The notes: generated by a model not told the origin, from the letters alone. A DNA stretch of 64,000 bases from Ornithinibacillus contaminans (GCF_001038425.2 NZ_LDPV02000030.1:1-64000); one strand, 5' to 3'; positions 1 through 9,243 are shown, counted from the first letter of the stretch. Program-made: numbers and translations.

Positions 1-26
1 GGGAGTGTAATATAAACTGTGTAAGT
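1..26 (+). repeat. Left terminal inverted repeat of the IS256 element
   Basis: This is the outer left end, starting GGGAGTGTAA. It matches the reverse complement of 1355-1380 at 21 of 26 positions, with an unbroken GTGTAAGT at the inner end. The window starts exactly on its first base. Confidence 0.8.
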
Positions 27-68
27 AAGAGAGCGTACGGCTCTTACTTCGCAGTTTATTTTTTTATT
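14..68 (+). terminator. Hairpin terminator inside the left end of the IS
   Basis: A 9-bp perfect inner stem (23-31 with 41-49) and a 6-bp outer stem (14-19 with 52-57) are followed by a T-rich run. It lies just upstream of the transposase ribosome binding site. It would stop read-through transcription from outside entering the transposase gene, a common self-protection device in insertion sequences. Confidence 0.7.
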
Positions 69-106
69 GTTAAACTAAGAATATATGAATTGGGGAGTTG
101 TTTCTA

Positions 107-1399
107 ATGGCGAAATCGAAGCGTGATCCAAAATCAGTAGAGTTAGCTAATAGAATTATAGAACAATACCAACCAGAGTCCGTACAAGACATGCAGAATG
201 CACTGAAAGACATATTTGGCCCTATGTTTGAATCCATGTTAAAAGGTGAAATGAACCATCATCTTGGCTATGATTCAAACGATAAAGGGGAAAAGAGCAC
301 AGATAACAGGAGAAATGGTTACGGAAAGAAAATCTTAAATACCAGTGCTGGGGAAGTGGAAATCGAGGTGCCACGAGATCGTGACGGCTCTTTTGAACCT
401 CAGATCATCCCGAAACGTAAAAAAGATGTTTCTGAAATAGAGGACAAGGTTATTTCCATGTATGCGAGAGGCATGTCCCAACGAGACATATCATCTACCA
501 TTGAAGACATTTACGGCTTTTCTGTGTCTCATGAAATGGTTTCTGATATCACAGATACCGTGCTGCCTGATTTAGAAGAATGGCAAAGTCGTCCTTTAGA
601 TGAATGTTATCCTTTTGTCTTTGTAGACTGCATGTACACAACCATTCGCAATCAATACGAGACAAAAAAGTACGCTGTTTACACCATTTTAGGCTATACA
701 ATAGAGGGCAACAAAGACATTCTTGGTCTGTGGCTAAATGAAACAGAAAGCAAGCACAAATGGATGCAAATCTTTGATGAAATTAAAGCAAGAGGAGTCG
801 AAGATATCTTCTTTATTTCTATGGATGGCGTATCAGGACTGGAGGAAGGAGCCCGCTCAATATTTTCTGACGTAGTCGTACAACGGTGCATTGTACACTT
901 AATCCGTAATTCCATTAAGTACGTTCCAAGCAAGGACTACAAAGCATTTACAGCCTCTTTAAGAAAGGTTTACGGAGCTCAAAGTCTAAAGGCTTGTCAA
1001 AGCACTTTTGAATCCTTCAAACAACAATGGTCTGCCTACCCAGGTGCTATTGATGTTTGGGAACGAAACTTTGAACACGTTGAACAATTATATGAATATG
1101 GCAGTGCTGTCCGCAAAATTATGTACACAACCAATGCAGTGGAAAGTATCCATTCTAGCTTTAGAAAAGCAACAAAAAAAGGAGCATTCCCCAACGAGAA
1201 CGCTCTGCTTAAAGTTCTATATTTACGAGTTAAAGAATTAGAAAACAAATGGGAAGGCGGTCATATTCAAAACTGGTCTTTAGCCATGAACCAGCTATTA
1301 ACGGATGACCGATTAAAGGATAGGGTTCTCAAATATCTGAGTGTGCTTTTTAGGACTTACACACTTTATTTGACAAACCCGCCATTGCTTTTTTATTAG
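107..1399 (+). CDS. IS256-family transposase
   Basis: DDE transposase of the mutator/IS256 group (Transposase_mut), which cuts and pastes its own element. The catalytic triad is visible as D174 (FVDCMY), D240 (SMDGVS) and E346 (NAVES). The ATG at 107 is preferred over the upstream TTG at 98 because GGGGAG sits about 9 bases before it. The protein is 430 residues, slightly long for the family. The last residues are translated from the right inverted repeat and the final six from host DNA, because the stop codon (1397-1399) is 17-19 bases outside the element. That suggests loss of the original stop near the end; activity may or may not be retained. Confidence 0.9.
   Translation: MAKSKRDPKSVELANRIIEQYQPESVQDMQNALKDIFGPMFESMLKGEMNHHLGYDSNDKGEKSTDNRRNGYGKKILNTSAGEVEIEVPRDRDGSFEPQIIPKRKKDVSEIEDKVISMYARGMSQRDISSTIEDIYGFSVSHEMVSDITDTVLPDLEEWQSRPLDECYPFVFVDCMYTTIRNQYETKKYAVYTILGYTIEGNKDILGLWLNETESKHKWMQIFDEIKARGVEDIFFISMDGVSGLEEGARSIFSDVVVQRCIVHLIRNSIKYVPSKDYKAFTASLRKVYGAQSLKACQSTFESFKQQWSAYPGAIDVWERNFEHVEQLYEYGSAVRKIMYTTNAVESIHSSFRKATKKGAFPNENALLKVLYLRVKELENKWEGGHIQNWSLAMNQLLTDDRLKDRVLKYLSVLFRTYTLYLTNPPLLFY
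1355..1380 (-). repeat. Right terminal inverted repeat of the IS256 element
   Basis: This is the outer right end, reading GGGTTTGTCAAATAAAG inward on the minus strand. It lies inside the transposase reading frame, which closes only at 1399 in flanking DNA. Confidence 0.8.
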
Positions 1400-1536
1400 T
1401 TTTTTCAAAAAAGAGTCATAATTAAAGTCATTCCAGCACCATTCTGGCCTTGGGAAATCAAAAGAACAAAATCAGATAATATCAGCTAAATATCATGGGA
1501 CTAATCCTCATACATAAATCATTTTTCTAATACAAA

Positions 1537-2583
1537 TTATATTAACATTTCCCAATTAAGTGGTAATCCCTTTTTAGCATCTACCTTTATCTTTTTTCCT
1601 AGTATTAAATCGTAATATTTAGGTTCTAGTCCTAATCCAGGACGTACATTTCGAAGATTATTTTGAGTAAAAATATCTCCAGCCTTCATATCTTCACCAA
1701 TATATAGTGATCGCCTACTATTTAGTGAAGCTTTTTCTGCTTCAGTCGGTCCATATTGGATTTTACCAATACTTTGCCAAGCTTGTTCAGTTTCATAAAC
1801 AAGTGATTTTAATTCATGTGGTTCCAATGAAAAAGCAGCGTCTACTCCACCTTCAGCACGTGAAGTTGTAAAATGTTTTTCAATTACAGTAGCTCCTAAA
1901 GCAACTGCTGCAACAGATACTCCGACTCCCATTGTATGGTCTGATAATCCAACTTCTGTATTAAACAAATCCTTAAGATGTGGAATCGTAGCTATGTTAG
2001 AGTTTTCTGGTGTTGCCGGGTAATTACTGGTGCACTTCAACAAAATGATTTTATTATTATTTTCCGATCTGACCGCTTGAACTGCCTCATCCAGAACAGC
2101 AGATGTTGCCATCCCAGTGGAAATAATTATAGGTTTTCCAGTCTTTGCAACCTTTTTAATTAAAGGAATATCCACATTCTCAAAAGAGGCAATTTTATAT
2201 GCAGGTACATTCAGTGATTCTAAGAAATCAACAGCAGTCTCATCAAATGGAGAACTGAATGCTAACATTCCAAGCTCTTGGCATCTCTCAAAAATTTCCT
2301 TATGCCATTCCCAAGGAGTGTAGGCTTTTTCATATAAATGATATAAAGATTGTCCTTTCCATAGATCCCTTTCATTGGAGATAAAAAACTCTCCAGTATG
2401 AACATCTAAAGTTATGGTATCTGGCGTATAAGTTTGTAGTTTTACTGCGTCTACACCAGCATCTGCTGCTAATTCTACTAAATGTAAAGCTCGTTCTAAT
2501 GACTGATTATGATTTCCCGACATTTCTGCAATTATAAAGGGCTTTGTGTGATTACCTATTTCCTTATTACCAATTTTCATCAT
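1537..2583 (-). CDS. pseI: Pseudaminic acid synthase
   Basis: Condenses 2,4-diacetamido-2,4,6-trideoxy-L-altropyranose with phosphoenolpyruvate to make pseudaminic acid, a nine-carbon sugar used on flagellins. The 348-residue protein has the NeuB-type TIM barrel (IIAEMSGNHN near the N-terminus, KLQTYTPDT, KIASFE, STGMA, EKHFT) and a C-terminal SAF/antifreeze-like domain (RRSLY to the end). NeuB homologues can make sialic, legionaminic or pseudaminic acid; PseG and PseH next door favour pseudaminate. It is the last gene of the coupled operon, 6 bases after pseG. No strong terminator is visible between it and the IS256 element. Confidence 0.9.
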   Translation of the reverse strand: MMKIGNKEIGNHTKPFIIAEMSGNHNQSLERALHLVELAADAGVDAVKLQTYTPDTITLDVHTGEFFISNERDLWKGQSLYHLYEKAYTPWEWHKEIFERCQELGMLAFSSPFDETAVDFLESLNVPAYKIASFENVDIPLIKKVAKTGKPIIISTGMATSAVLDEAVQAVRSENNNKIILLKCTSNYPATPENSNIATIPHLKDLFNTEVGLSDHTMGVGVSVAAVALGATVIEKHFTTSRAEGGVDAAFSLEPHELKSLVYETEQAWQSIGKIQYGPTEAEKASLNSRRSLYIGEDMKAGDIFTQNNLRNVRPGLGLEPKYYDLILGKKIKVDAKKGLPLNWEMLI

Positions 2584-2589
2584 AAATAA

Positions 2590-3564
2590 CTACCCCACTA
2601 TTTCTTGAAGCCAAAGGTTAGGTTGTCCTTCGCTTTCAGTTATTTCTAATCCTTTTTGACTAACTCGTAGTAATTCTTGTTTACGTCTAGGCAAGGAATT
2701 TAATAGTTCTGTATAAGTATTAATTGTAACCTCTTCATGCCTTCCTAAATTAATTACAGCACCTAATTTTTCAGCTGTTATTGTAGTTTCTAATTGATTG
2801 TCTGCAATTATCGTGCTAGAAGATGGAAGTCCAACATAACATCTTTCCCAAGTTGATAATCCTCCTGCTCCAATAGAAAAATCTGCCTCACCCATCAATC
2901 TTGCCATATAATTTATTTGACAATGAAAGAAGTAGTTCTTTTCTAAACATATCTCATTAATGTTTAATTTATTTGGGTTACTACTTCCAACAACAACATT
3001 TATTTGGCTAAATTCTGTTTTTGTTTTTTCTAATGCTTCCAAAACCTTAAGCGTTTCATTTGTTAGATCACTGCCTCCCATAAAAACGAGGAGATTATCC
3101 AGCCTTCCTGAATGATGTTGATTATTCAAACGGGCTAGAATAAATTCATCACGCATAATTAAATATTTCGGTCCTAGAAGTTTTTTACAATGCCTAGGTA
3201 CTAAGTTATCATAACGTATTTCATAATTAAAGACGACATTCTGATCCAGCAGAAGATCACAATCGTGTTGTCTATTTGCAAGATCATCAATTACAACTAT
3301 TTTATTTGTATACTTTCGCATGTCTTGTTCCCATTTCCTATCTAGACAATAATGATCAACAATCAATATATCCGATAGTTCGACCTTTTGCACAACAGTA
3401 TATCCTTTTTCTTCTACTAAACTAATTAGGTTCCCTGGTAATACTTTCATCCAAAACGTCACAAGATGCCCAATTTTTTTTAAACTGTCCGCAATTGTTA
3501 AACACCGCATCACATGACCACTTCCAATTTCAGTAGAGGCATCCGTACGTACTAATATATTCAT
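2590..3564 (-). CDS. pseG: UDP-2,4-diacetamido-2,4,6-trideoxy-L-altropyranose hydrolase
   Basis: Removes UDP from the activated diacetamido sugar, giving the substrate of PseI. The 324-residue protein starts with the hallmark RTDAST..IGSGHVMRCL segment of PseG. It is a GT-B-like hydrolase with a central MGGSD motif and GAGGLSTWE in the C-terminal nucleotide-binding half. The start codon directly abuts the pseF stop codon, so the two are translationally coupled. PseG is specific to the pseudaminate route, which makes it the strongest evidence for the sugar made here. Confidence 0.92.
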   Translation of the reverse strand: MNILVRTDASTEIGSGHVMRCLTIADSLKKIGHLVTFWMKVLPGNLISLVEEKGYTVVQKVELSDILIVDHYCLDRKWEQDMRKYTNKIVVIDDLANRQHDCDLLLDQNVVFNYEIRYDNLVPRHCKKLLGPKYLIMRDEFILARLNNQHHSGRLDNLLVFMGGSDLTNETLKVLEALEKTKTEFSQINVVVGSSNPNKLNINEICLEKNYFFHCQINYMARLMGEADFSIGAGGLSTWERCYVGLPSSSTIIADNQLETTITAEKLGAVINLGRHEEVTINTYTELLNSLPRRKQELLRVSQKGLEITESEGQPNLWLQEIVG

Positions 3565-4287
3565 TTAAATCACCGGCTTTTGTTCAATATGTTCATTCAA
3601 TTTAGCGATTTCAGGATGGTCTAGTAAATACTGAATTACATCTGCACTAGAAACGTATAAATCATTAAAATGCACGGCAACGTTAGAAATTAAGTTATAA
3701 TCCGCTTCTGTATCTAATGTAATTCTGAGTTTAGGGTATAAACGATTTAAAGGTACTTGATAAGCAACTCTTTTAAATTCATTCTTATTCTCATATGCAT
3801 AAAAGGTTACGTGCTCCCGATGACGCTTTTCACTTCCATTCTCATGAATATACTGAAGGGCACGAAAAGAAATGACTTCTACTGCCAACCCTCTAGGTAC
3901 ATCACTGGTGAGATCAATAATATCTACTTGTTGTTCGTTCATTATAGCTACCATTTCAGATGCCATTTCATAATCTACAAATGGACAATCTGCTGTTATT
4001 CGAATAACATAATCTGGATCATGCTGTTTCGCACACTGAACATAGCGATCGAGAACATCATCCTCTGATCCTCGAAAACAAATTATATTGTGTTCATTAC
4101 ACCATGATTCAACAGAGTCATCATTTCGCCTTGTAGATGTGGCTACGATTACCTCAGCAATGCCCTCAATTTTCTTACTTCGTTCCGTTACATAGGTCAA
4201 ATTGTCAAAATTACCTACGCGTTTTAAAACTTTCCCAGGTAACCGAGATGAACCCATTCTCGCTTGTATAATTGCAATTGTTTTCAT
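3565..4287 (-). CDS. pseF: Pseudaminic acid cytidylyltransferase
   Basis: Activates pseudaminic acid with CTP to CMP-pseudaminate, the donor used by Maf-type flagellin glycosyltransferases. The 240-residue protein belongs to the acylneuraminate cytidylyltransferase/SpsF family. The N-terminal IIQARMGSSRLPGK is the nucleotide-binding signature, and RITADCPF carries a metal-binding aspartate. Its ATG overlaps the pseH stop by one base. SpsF relatives can act on other sugars; the setting between pseH and pseG makes pseudaminate most likely. Confidence 0.88.
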   Translation of the reverse strand: MKTIAIIQARMGSSRLPGKVLKRVGNFDNLTYVTERSKKIEGIAEVIVATSTRRNDDSVESWCNEHNIICFRGSEDDVLDRYVQCAKQHDPDYVIRITADCPFVDYEMASEMVAIMNEQQVDIIDLTSDVPRGLAVEVISFRALQYIHENGSEKRHREHVTFYAYENKNEFKRVAYQVPLNRLYPKLRITLDTEADYNLISNVAVHFNDLYVSSADVIQYLLDHPEIAKLNEHIEQKPVI

Positions 4288-4829
4288 TATTCCACTTCCA
4301 CGTCAGGTATATATTTATGAAATTTACTACCTTTACTTATCCATTTTTCCTTCGTCATCTCATATAAAAATATATCGTGCCATTGATCATTTTTCTGAAT
4401 ATGTTTTTCAAAATAACCTATCTCACGCGCACCTTGCTTAGAATGCATCTTTCGTACTCCTACGTTCGATGCCATAACTTCGCCCATTAGTTTATTTAAT
4501 GGTAATGAAGAAAATGCAAAGTTGTACATATAAGCTCCCAAGAATCCTGCTAGCATACCGTATTTATTATTTCCGATATAAAAGTTCCAATATCCACTTT
4601 TATGTTTCCAGTTTATATCTGTTATCGAGATATATCCAATTAATTCTCCTTTATACTCAATTACCCAATAGAAACCATTGGTATCTTCTTTAATAGACAT
4701 ATGCCATTTTCTTTGATTATCCAAATCATAAGGTATATCAGTATACATATATCTGGTTACGTCCTTACTAGAACGCCACTCTAAAATTTGCTGTAAATGT
4801 TCTTCCTTTATTTTTAACCACTTCATCAT
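4287..4829 (-). CDS. pseH: GNAT acetyltransferase, PseH-like
   Basis: Expected to N-acetylate the 4-amino group of UDP-4-amino-4,6-dideoxy-L-AltNAc using acetyl-CoA. The 180-residue protein looks like the RimJ/RimL branch of GNATs used in nonulosonate clusters (LQQILEWRSSKDVTRYMYTD near the N-terminus, then WNFYIGN and NVGVRKMHSKQGAREIG). The start at ATGATG (4829) is preferred over the longer frame because it forms an ATGA overlap with the luxC-like stop codon, typical of coupling. The substrate is inferred from context. Confidence 0.82.
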   Translation of the reverse strand: MMKWLKIKEEHLQQILEWRSSKDVTRYMYTDIPYDLDNQRKWHMSIKEDTNGFYWVIEYKGELIGYISITDINWKHKSGYWNFYIGNNKYGMLAGFLGAYMYNFAFSSLPLNKLMGEVMASNVGVRKMHSKQGAREIGYFEKHIQKNDQWHDIFLYEMTKEKWISKGSKFHKYIPDVEVE

Positions 4830-6025
4830 ATAAGCACAACTTCTCTCGAGAAGGATTTTAAGAAATTTTGTCCGTCCCAAACTGTTTGAAACTCCAACGC
4901 TTTACCAATTGGTACAATACGATCAATTCCTCGAGTTCGTATCTGATTTATTACAGAGATTAATTCTTCCCTAGAATAACCAAAGTATGAAATTGTCTGA
5001 TCTTTGTCAACTATTATTTTTGCGATATCCTCGGTATTTTTAAGATATTGCTCGTAAAAAAGTCCGCCTCCACAATGTCTTTCTCGAAAATCTGGGGTAA
5101 TACTTTCGAACAAGACCCGAGAGAACTGTACTCGGTGATCTAGTTCTGTTACATCATCTTCGCCTGTTAGCCATAACCCAGTAGCAAGCTTCTGAACTTG
5201 TACGGCAGAATAGAATTCATAATTCTTATCTTTAACCACTTGTTCAACTGCATTCCAAAAAGTTTCTTTTGAATTTTTAACTGTATCTTGACACCCTGTC
5301 CACAAAATTAGTTTTGGTGAAGAGCATGCCATTTGATCAAACCAGAATGCGTCATTATAAAACTGTTCTGCCAGTTGTTGAAGCTCCTGATTTCTTAAAG
5401 CAATTACAGCTTCTGCATTTATTATTGACACTGCGAAACGATCTGGGAAAACTAGTTCGTTAGCCATAGGAGACAGAGGAATTTTACGTATTGTATTTAC
5501 CGTATTATCTCCTCCCCACACAACACGGGTATGACACTGCAGACTTAATTTTTCCGTAGTATTATCTTGATGGGGATAGGTTAATACAATTGTTCTATCT
5601 GCAATCTCCTGATTATTAGAATTAGATAATTCCTCAAAAACAGCAGATAATAATATATTTTTTTGTTGCTGTACTTTACCAGATATTCGAATAATATTGC
5701 AATTACCTGCTAGTAAAGATAAAATCCATGAATAAATAAATATTGTATCAACATTAGAAGGGGCAATATGAAATACTATTCCCCTAGCTTTAATAAACTT
5801 ATTCTTATTTTCTCTTTCCCATATAACTTGCAATTCAGCAATTTGTGATTTTCTCATCCAATAGCCTAGTGCTACAATTTCAGGATACTGTCTATATCGT
5901 ATTAAACGCTTAGATAATGATTGAATAAACGATAACACATTAGTATTAAAAGGAGAAAGGGGGGACTTTGTTTGTAAATCCTCGATCGACTGCTCTGTGC
6001 CATTCTTTGGCCAATAAAAGTGCAT
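4826..6025 (-). CDS. LuxC-like acyl-CoA reductase
   Basis: The 399-residue protein fits the LuxC family, which reduces an activated fatty acyl group to a fatty aldehyde with NADPH. Visible segments include GIVFHIAPSNVDTIF and GNCNIIRIS (aldehyde-dehydrogenase-like cofactor region) and FDQMACSSPK, which contains the probable catalytic cysteine. It has a strong ribosome binding site (AAGGAGGGG) and its ATG overlaps the luxE-like stop by one base. No luciferase genes (luxA, luxB) are present. The acyl substrate is unknown; a role in making a lipid or aldehyde-derived group for the flagellar glycan is inferred from position. Confidence 0.85.
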   Translation of the reverse strand: MHFYWPKNGTEQSIEDLQTKSPLSPFNTNVLSFIQSLSKRLIRYRQYPEIVALGYWMRKSQIAELQVIWERENKNKFIKARGIVFHIAPSNVDTIFIYSWILSLLAGNCNIIRISGKVQQQKNILLSAVFEELSNSNNQEIADRTIVLTYPHQDNTTEKLSLQCHTRVVWGGDNTVNTIRKIPLSPMANELVFPDRFAVSIINAEAVIALRNQELQQLAEQFYNDAFWFDQMACSSPKLILWTGCQDTVKNSKETFWNAVEQVVKDKNYEFYSAVQVQKLATGLWLTGEDDVTELDHRVQFSRVLFESITPDFRERHCGGGLFYEQYLKNTEDIAKIIVDKDQTISYFGYSREELISVINQIRTRGIDRIVPIGKALEFQTVWDGQNFLKSFSREVVLI

Positions 6026-7092
6026 TAGTTTTCCCCTCCTTGATCATAAGCGAATGTATCACTGCATCCCCTTAATTCTGCTTTTGGAATCCTTCCAGAT
6101 ACAGAAAAATACTTACCTTTCCATCCACATAAACAATCATCCTCTCCATGAATCGTTCCCAAGTCCTCTGTAAGTAAACTATGACCTGGGTAACTCTTCG
6201 GAAGGGAGCTTACTACCTGAATTAAACCTTGCTCACCATGTGGTAGAGGCACTAATGTGATTGGATCTCTAATTATAATATCGGCATAATTTGGTGTATG
6301 TAGATACCCATTTTCACATTCTACGAAAATAGAACCAACCTGTTCCACCATTCCATAGTAATTATGCACCTCCTGGATACCTAGTACACGCTTAAGTTCG
6401 GAATTAAATATATGACGATCAACAGATTCAGTTCGTAGCTTTTTCCATCCACCACCATGTATTAAGGTACTGTCTCCAAACTCAATATCTATACCTTTTT
6501 CCTTAGCTTCCTTATACACATATTTCCATATCATAAACGTAAACCCAAATAATAATAGTCTTGTGCCTTTATTTTTAACTACATATTCTTTTAACCCTTC
6601 CCAGTCCACGGTCATATCATCATTAAAGGCGTAAAAATGCTTCCTACCAAAGTTAGCAAAACCTAATATTCCAGCACCTCTTGCACTAAAAGAACGTCGG
6701 TTTTTTAGCACTGACTTTGAATCCAAAATAATCATAGGTAACCTAGTGTTTCCTAATACTGGCCTCATAACCTCAACCAATGCTTTAGTCTGATTGGCGG
6801 AAGTCTCTTTATCTAAATAAATTTTGGACACCTGTTGGCCAGTTGTGCCACTAGAAGTAAGGACTTTAACAACTTCTTCCTTGTGAACAGTTACAAGATC
6901 CATTAACTTGAATAATTGAACTGGTAAATATGGGACTTCTTCTATGGTAGCTGCCTGTTTTATTCCTATTGATTTATTAATCATATTTTTATAAGCATGA
7001 TTATTATTTATATGAAAAGAGGTTAATTGATTTAGTTGATATAGTAATTTTGACTGTTTTTCTCGTTTTTCTAAATCATATGGAAAAGTCAT
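6025..7092 (-). CDS. LuxE-like acyl-protein synthetase
   Basis: The 355-residue protein fits the LuxE family (ANL superfamily), which activates an acyl group with ATP and passes it to a cysteine thioester before LuxC reduces it. SSGTTGQ near residue 80 is the ATP-binding loop, NYYGMVEQVGS corresponds to the adenylate-binding region, and TEDLGTIH follows near the C-terminus. CLCGWKGK is a cysteine-containing tail segment. Its ATG overlaps the preceding ligase stop in an ATGA arrangement. Pairing with LuxC matches the bioluminescence fatty acid reductase pair and also cryptic polysaccharide-locus pairs. Substrate unknown. Confidence 0.83.
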   Translation of the reverse strand: MTFPYDLEKREKQSKLLYQLNQLTSFHINNNHAYKNMINKSIGIKQAATIEEVPYLPVQLFKLMDLVTVHKEEVVKVLTSSGTTGQQVSKIYLDKETSANQTKALVEVMRPVLGNTRLPMIILDSKSVLKNRRSFSARGAGILGFANFGRKHFYAFNDDMTVDWEGLKEYVVKNKGTRLLLFGFTFMIWKYVYKEAKEKGIDIEFGDSTLIHGGGWKKLRTESVDRHIFNSELKRVLGIQEVHNYYGMVEQVGSIFVECENGYLHTPNYADIIIRDPITLVPLPHGEQGLIQVVSSLPKSYPGHSLLTEDLGTIHGEDDCLCGWKGKYFSVSGRIPKAELRGCSDTFAYDQGGEN

Positions 7093-8453
7093 TGTATTAC
7101 ATCCTTTATAGATCGATAGTCAGTCTTTCCATTTGCCAATCTTGGAATTGACTCAACTACATAAATTTTATAAGCTGATTTATGTAGTTTATAGTTTTTT
7201 TCTAAACATTCCTTTATATCAGAAACAGTATCTTCTGTTTCTACTGCAACGAGTAGTCTGTCATCATTTCCTATACATGCAACAGCTTGTCTAGTTATAG
7301 ATTCCAGTTTTCTTTCAATGTCATCCAAATTAATACGTAGACCAAAAAGTTTCACGAAACGCTTCATACGCCCTGTAATATAGTAGTAACCATCTTGATC
7401 TACCTTTGCTTTATCCCCAGTATATAATAATCCATGACATTCATCCTCTTTTTCTAAATCTTCCTTGGACTCAGCGTAACCCATCATCACATTCTGACCT
7501 GTATAAATCAATTCACTTGTTTCAGATTCAATCTTAAAATTTCCACCAGGAATTGGAATACCAATTGAACTTGGCTTCTCCAATATGGCCTCTGATGGAA
7601 CATAAGCCATCCGAGGCGATGCTTCAGTTTGTCCATACATAACAAAGAATCTTTTATCATTTTGTAGAGCATACTCACCAAATATTTTTACAAGTGCTTC
7701 GTCCAAATGTCCACCAGCTTGGGTTAATGTAGTTAAATCTGGAAGATCCATATTTAGGAATCCTACTCGTCGAAGCATTTGATACGTATACGGTACTCCT
7801 GATAATGAAGTTGCTTTATATTCTCTAACAAATTTCCAAAATGATCTTTCCATAACGCTTTCATCTGTTAATAACACAGTCGCACCGACAAGTAAATGAC
7901 TATTAAGAATGGAAAATCCATAAGAATAGGATAATGGCAAGTTAAGAATTCCTCTATCTTCTTGTGTAATATCCAAATATTCAATGATCGACTGTGCATT
8001 AGATTGGATATTCGAATAAGATAATCGTACAAATTTCTGACTGCCGGTTGTGCCTGATGTACTTAGTAAAACAGCTAAGTCAGGATGGATTTTATAGTTT
8101 ACGTTGTCTATTCTAGCTCTTAATTTCTCTTGTTCTAATTTATACCCTTTAATCTCAGTATCTCCAAATATCCACTTAGGTTGATATTCTTTTATAATTT
8201 TTTCCAATAAGGAATTCTCTATGTCCTCATTTAATAACATAACAGCATGACCTGATCGTAAGGCAGCTATATACATGACAACTATTTCATAATTATTTTT
8301 ACATAACAATGTAATTAATTGTTTATCGGTTTCATCATTTCTCAAAACTTCTTGAGCAGCTTCGACATCCTGAAAAAAATTCGTATATGTTTTTGAATTT
8401 GTTTGTGTAATTATTGCAGTATTTTCTTTTTGTAGATTCTCCCAAAGATACAT
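7089..8453 (-). CDS. AMP-dependent acyl ligase (ANL superfamily)
   Basis: Activates a carboxylic acid as an acyl-adenylate, probably loading it on the nearby carrier protein. Core motifs are present: STSGTTGSQK (phosphate loop), YGQTEASP, YTGDKAKVDQDGYYYITGR (the conserved hinge aspartate and GR) and NGKTDY near the C-terminus with the catalytic lysine. I chose the ATG at 8453 over the longer frame from 8483 because GGAAAGG sits about 8 bases upstream. The length is 454 residues. It could be fatty acyl, hydroxy acid or amino acid specific; the sequence alone does not tell. Confidence 0.85.
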   Translation of the reverse strand: MYLWENLQKENTAIITQTNSKTYTNFFQDVEAAQEVLRNDETDKQLITLLCKNNYEIVVMYIAALRSGHAVMLLNEDIENSLLEKIIKEYQPKWIFGDTEIKGYKLEQEKLRARIDNVNYKIHPDLAVLLSTSGTTGSQKFVRLSYSNIQSNAQSIIEYLDITQEDRGILNLPLSYSYGFSILNSHLLVGATVLLTDESVMERSFWKFVREYKATSLSGVPYTYQMLRRVGFLNMDLPDLTTLTQAGGHLDEALVKIFGEYALQNDKRFFVMYGQTEASPRMAYVPSEAILEKPSSIGIPIPGGNFKIESETSELIYTGQNVMMGYAESKEDLEKEDECHGLLYTGDKAKVDQDGYYYITGRMKRFVKLFGLRINLDDIERKLESITRQAVACIGNDDRLLVAVETEDTVSDIKECLEKNYKLHKSAYKIYVVESIPRLANGKTDYRSIKDVIQ

Positions 8454-8485
8454 GTATACAACCCTTTCCATTGGAAAAAGCATGG

Positions 8486-9229
8486 TTAAATAACCATGCC
8501 ACCATCCACTCCGATGACTTGACCTGTTACATAAGAAGATAAATCAGACATAAGGAAGACTATTACATTTGCTATTTCTTCCGCCTGTCCAAATCGATTC
8601 ATTGTAATTTTGCTTAAAACTTTTTCTTTTTTATATCCTTCATAATGCTTTGTTAAATCTGTATTGATAAATCCTGGTGCTATAGCATTCACTCGAATAC
8701 CTCGTTCGCCCAATTCTTTTGCAGCTGATCGTGATATTCCAACAACCGCAGCCTTAGTGGCCGAATATCCTACACTGCCTTCAGCTCCATTTGTACCGAT
8801 AATAGAACTTATATTCACTATAGATCCCTTTTTTTGTTTTAACATCAATCTTGATGCTAGTTGTATATGATTTAATACCCCTATTACATTAACATCTAGC
8901 ATTTCTTGTAATGATTCTTTTGGTAACATACCTGATAGCGCTTCATGCATAATGCCTGCATTATTTACAATACCATCTAAATAACCGAATTGCTTTTTAA
9001 TCTGTTGAAAAGAAAATCTCATTTCAGACTCATCACGAACATCATAGATAACCTCAAAAGGTTGGTAACTAGTTAAATGTTCAATCTGATTTTTAGTTTC
9101 TGTTAAACTTTCTTTCGAGCGACCATGAATAATAACTCGTGCCCCTTCTTTAGCTAATTGGACAGCGGTTGCCTGTCCAATCCCACGGGAAGCACCTGTT
9201 ATTAAAATTATTTTTCCATCTAATAACAT
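8486..9229 (-). CDS. SDR-family 3-oxoacyl-ACP reductase-like protein
   Basis: A 247-residue classical short-chain dehydrogenase: TGASRGIG cofactor loop near residue 11, NNAG, ISSIIG with the catalytic serine, YSATK with the tyrosine-lysine pair, and GQVIGVDGG at the C-terminus. It resembles FabG, which reduces 3-oxoacyl-ACP to 3-hydroxyacyl-ACP with NADPH. Being directly behind a dedicated carrier-protein gene suggests it works on an ACP-bound group in this pathway rather than in bulk fatty acid synthesis. A sugar or polyol substrate is the main alternative. Confidence 0.85.
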   Translation of the reverse strand: MLLDGKIILITGASRGIGQATAVQLAKEGARVIIHGRSKESLTETKNQIEHLTSYQPFEVIYDVRDESEMRFSFQQIKKQFGYLDGIVNNAGIMHEALSGMLPKESLQEMLDVNVIGVLNHIQLASRLMLKQKKGSIVNISSIIGTNGAEGSVGYSATKAAVVGISRSAAKELGERGIRVNAIAPGFINTDLTKHYEGYKKEKVLSKITMNRFGQAEEIANVIVFLMSDLSSYVTGQVIGVDGGMVI

Positions 9230-9243
9230 ATGGTTATTCCTTT

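Larger units (their letters stand above)
1..1380 (+). mobile_element. IS256-family insertion sequence
   Basis: A complete-looking element is bounded by 26-bp terminal inverted repeats at 1-26 and 1355-1380, which match at 21 of 26 positions and both start with GGG when read inward. It encodes one DDE transposase. The target-site duplication cannot be tested because the left flank is outside the window. The right flank begins GCCATTGCT at 1381. The element lies about 155 bases beyond the 3' end of the pseudaminic acid operon. Confidence 0.85.

Noticed and set aside
1537-2583. Sialic acid (NeuB) or legionaminic acid synthase
   Set aside because: The family is shared, but adjacent PseG and PseH are specific to the pseudaminic acid route.
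4826-7092. Bioluminescence (lux) operon
   Set aside because: Only LuxC- and LuxE-like genes are present; luxA, luxB and luxD are absent, and the genes are fused into a pseudaminate operon.
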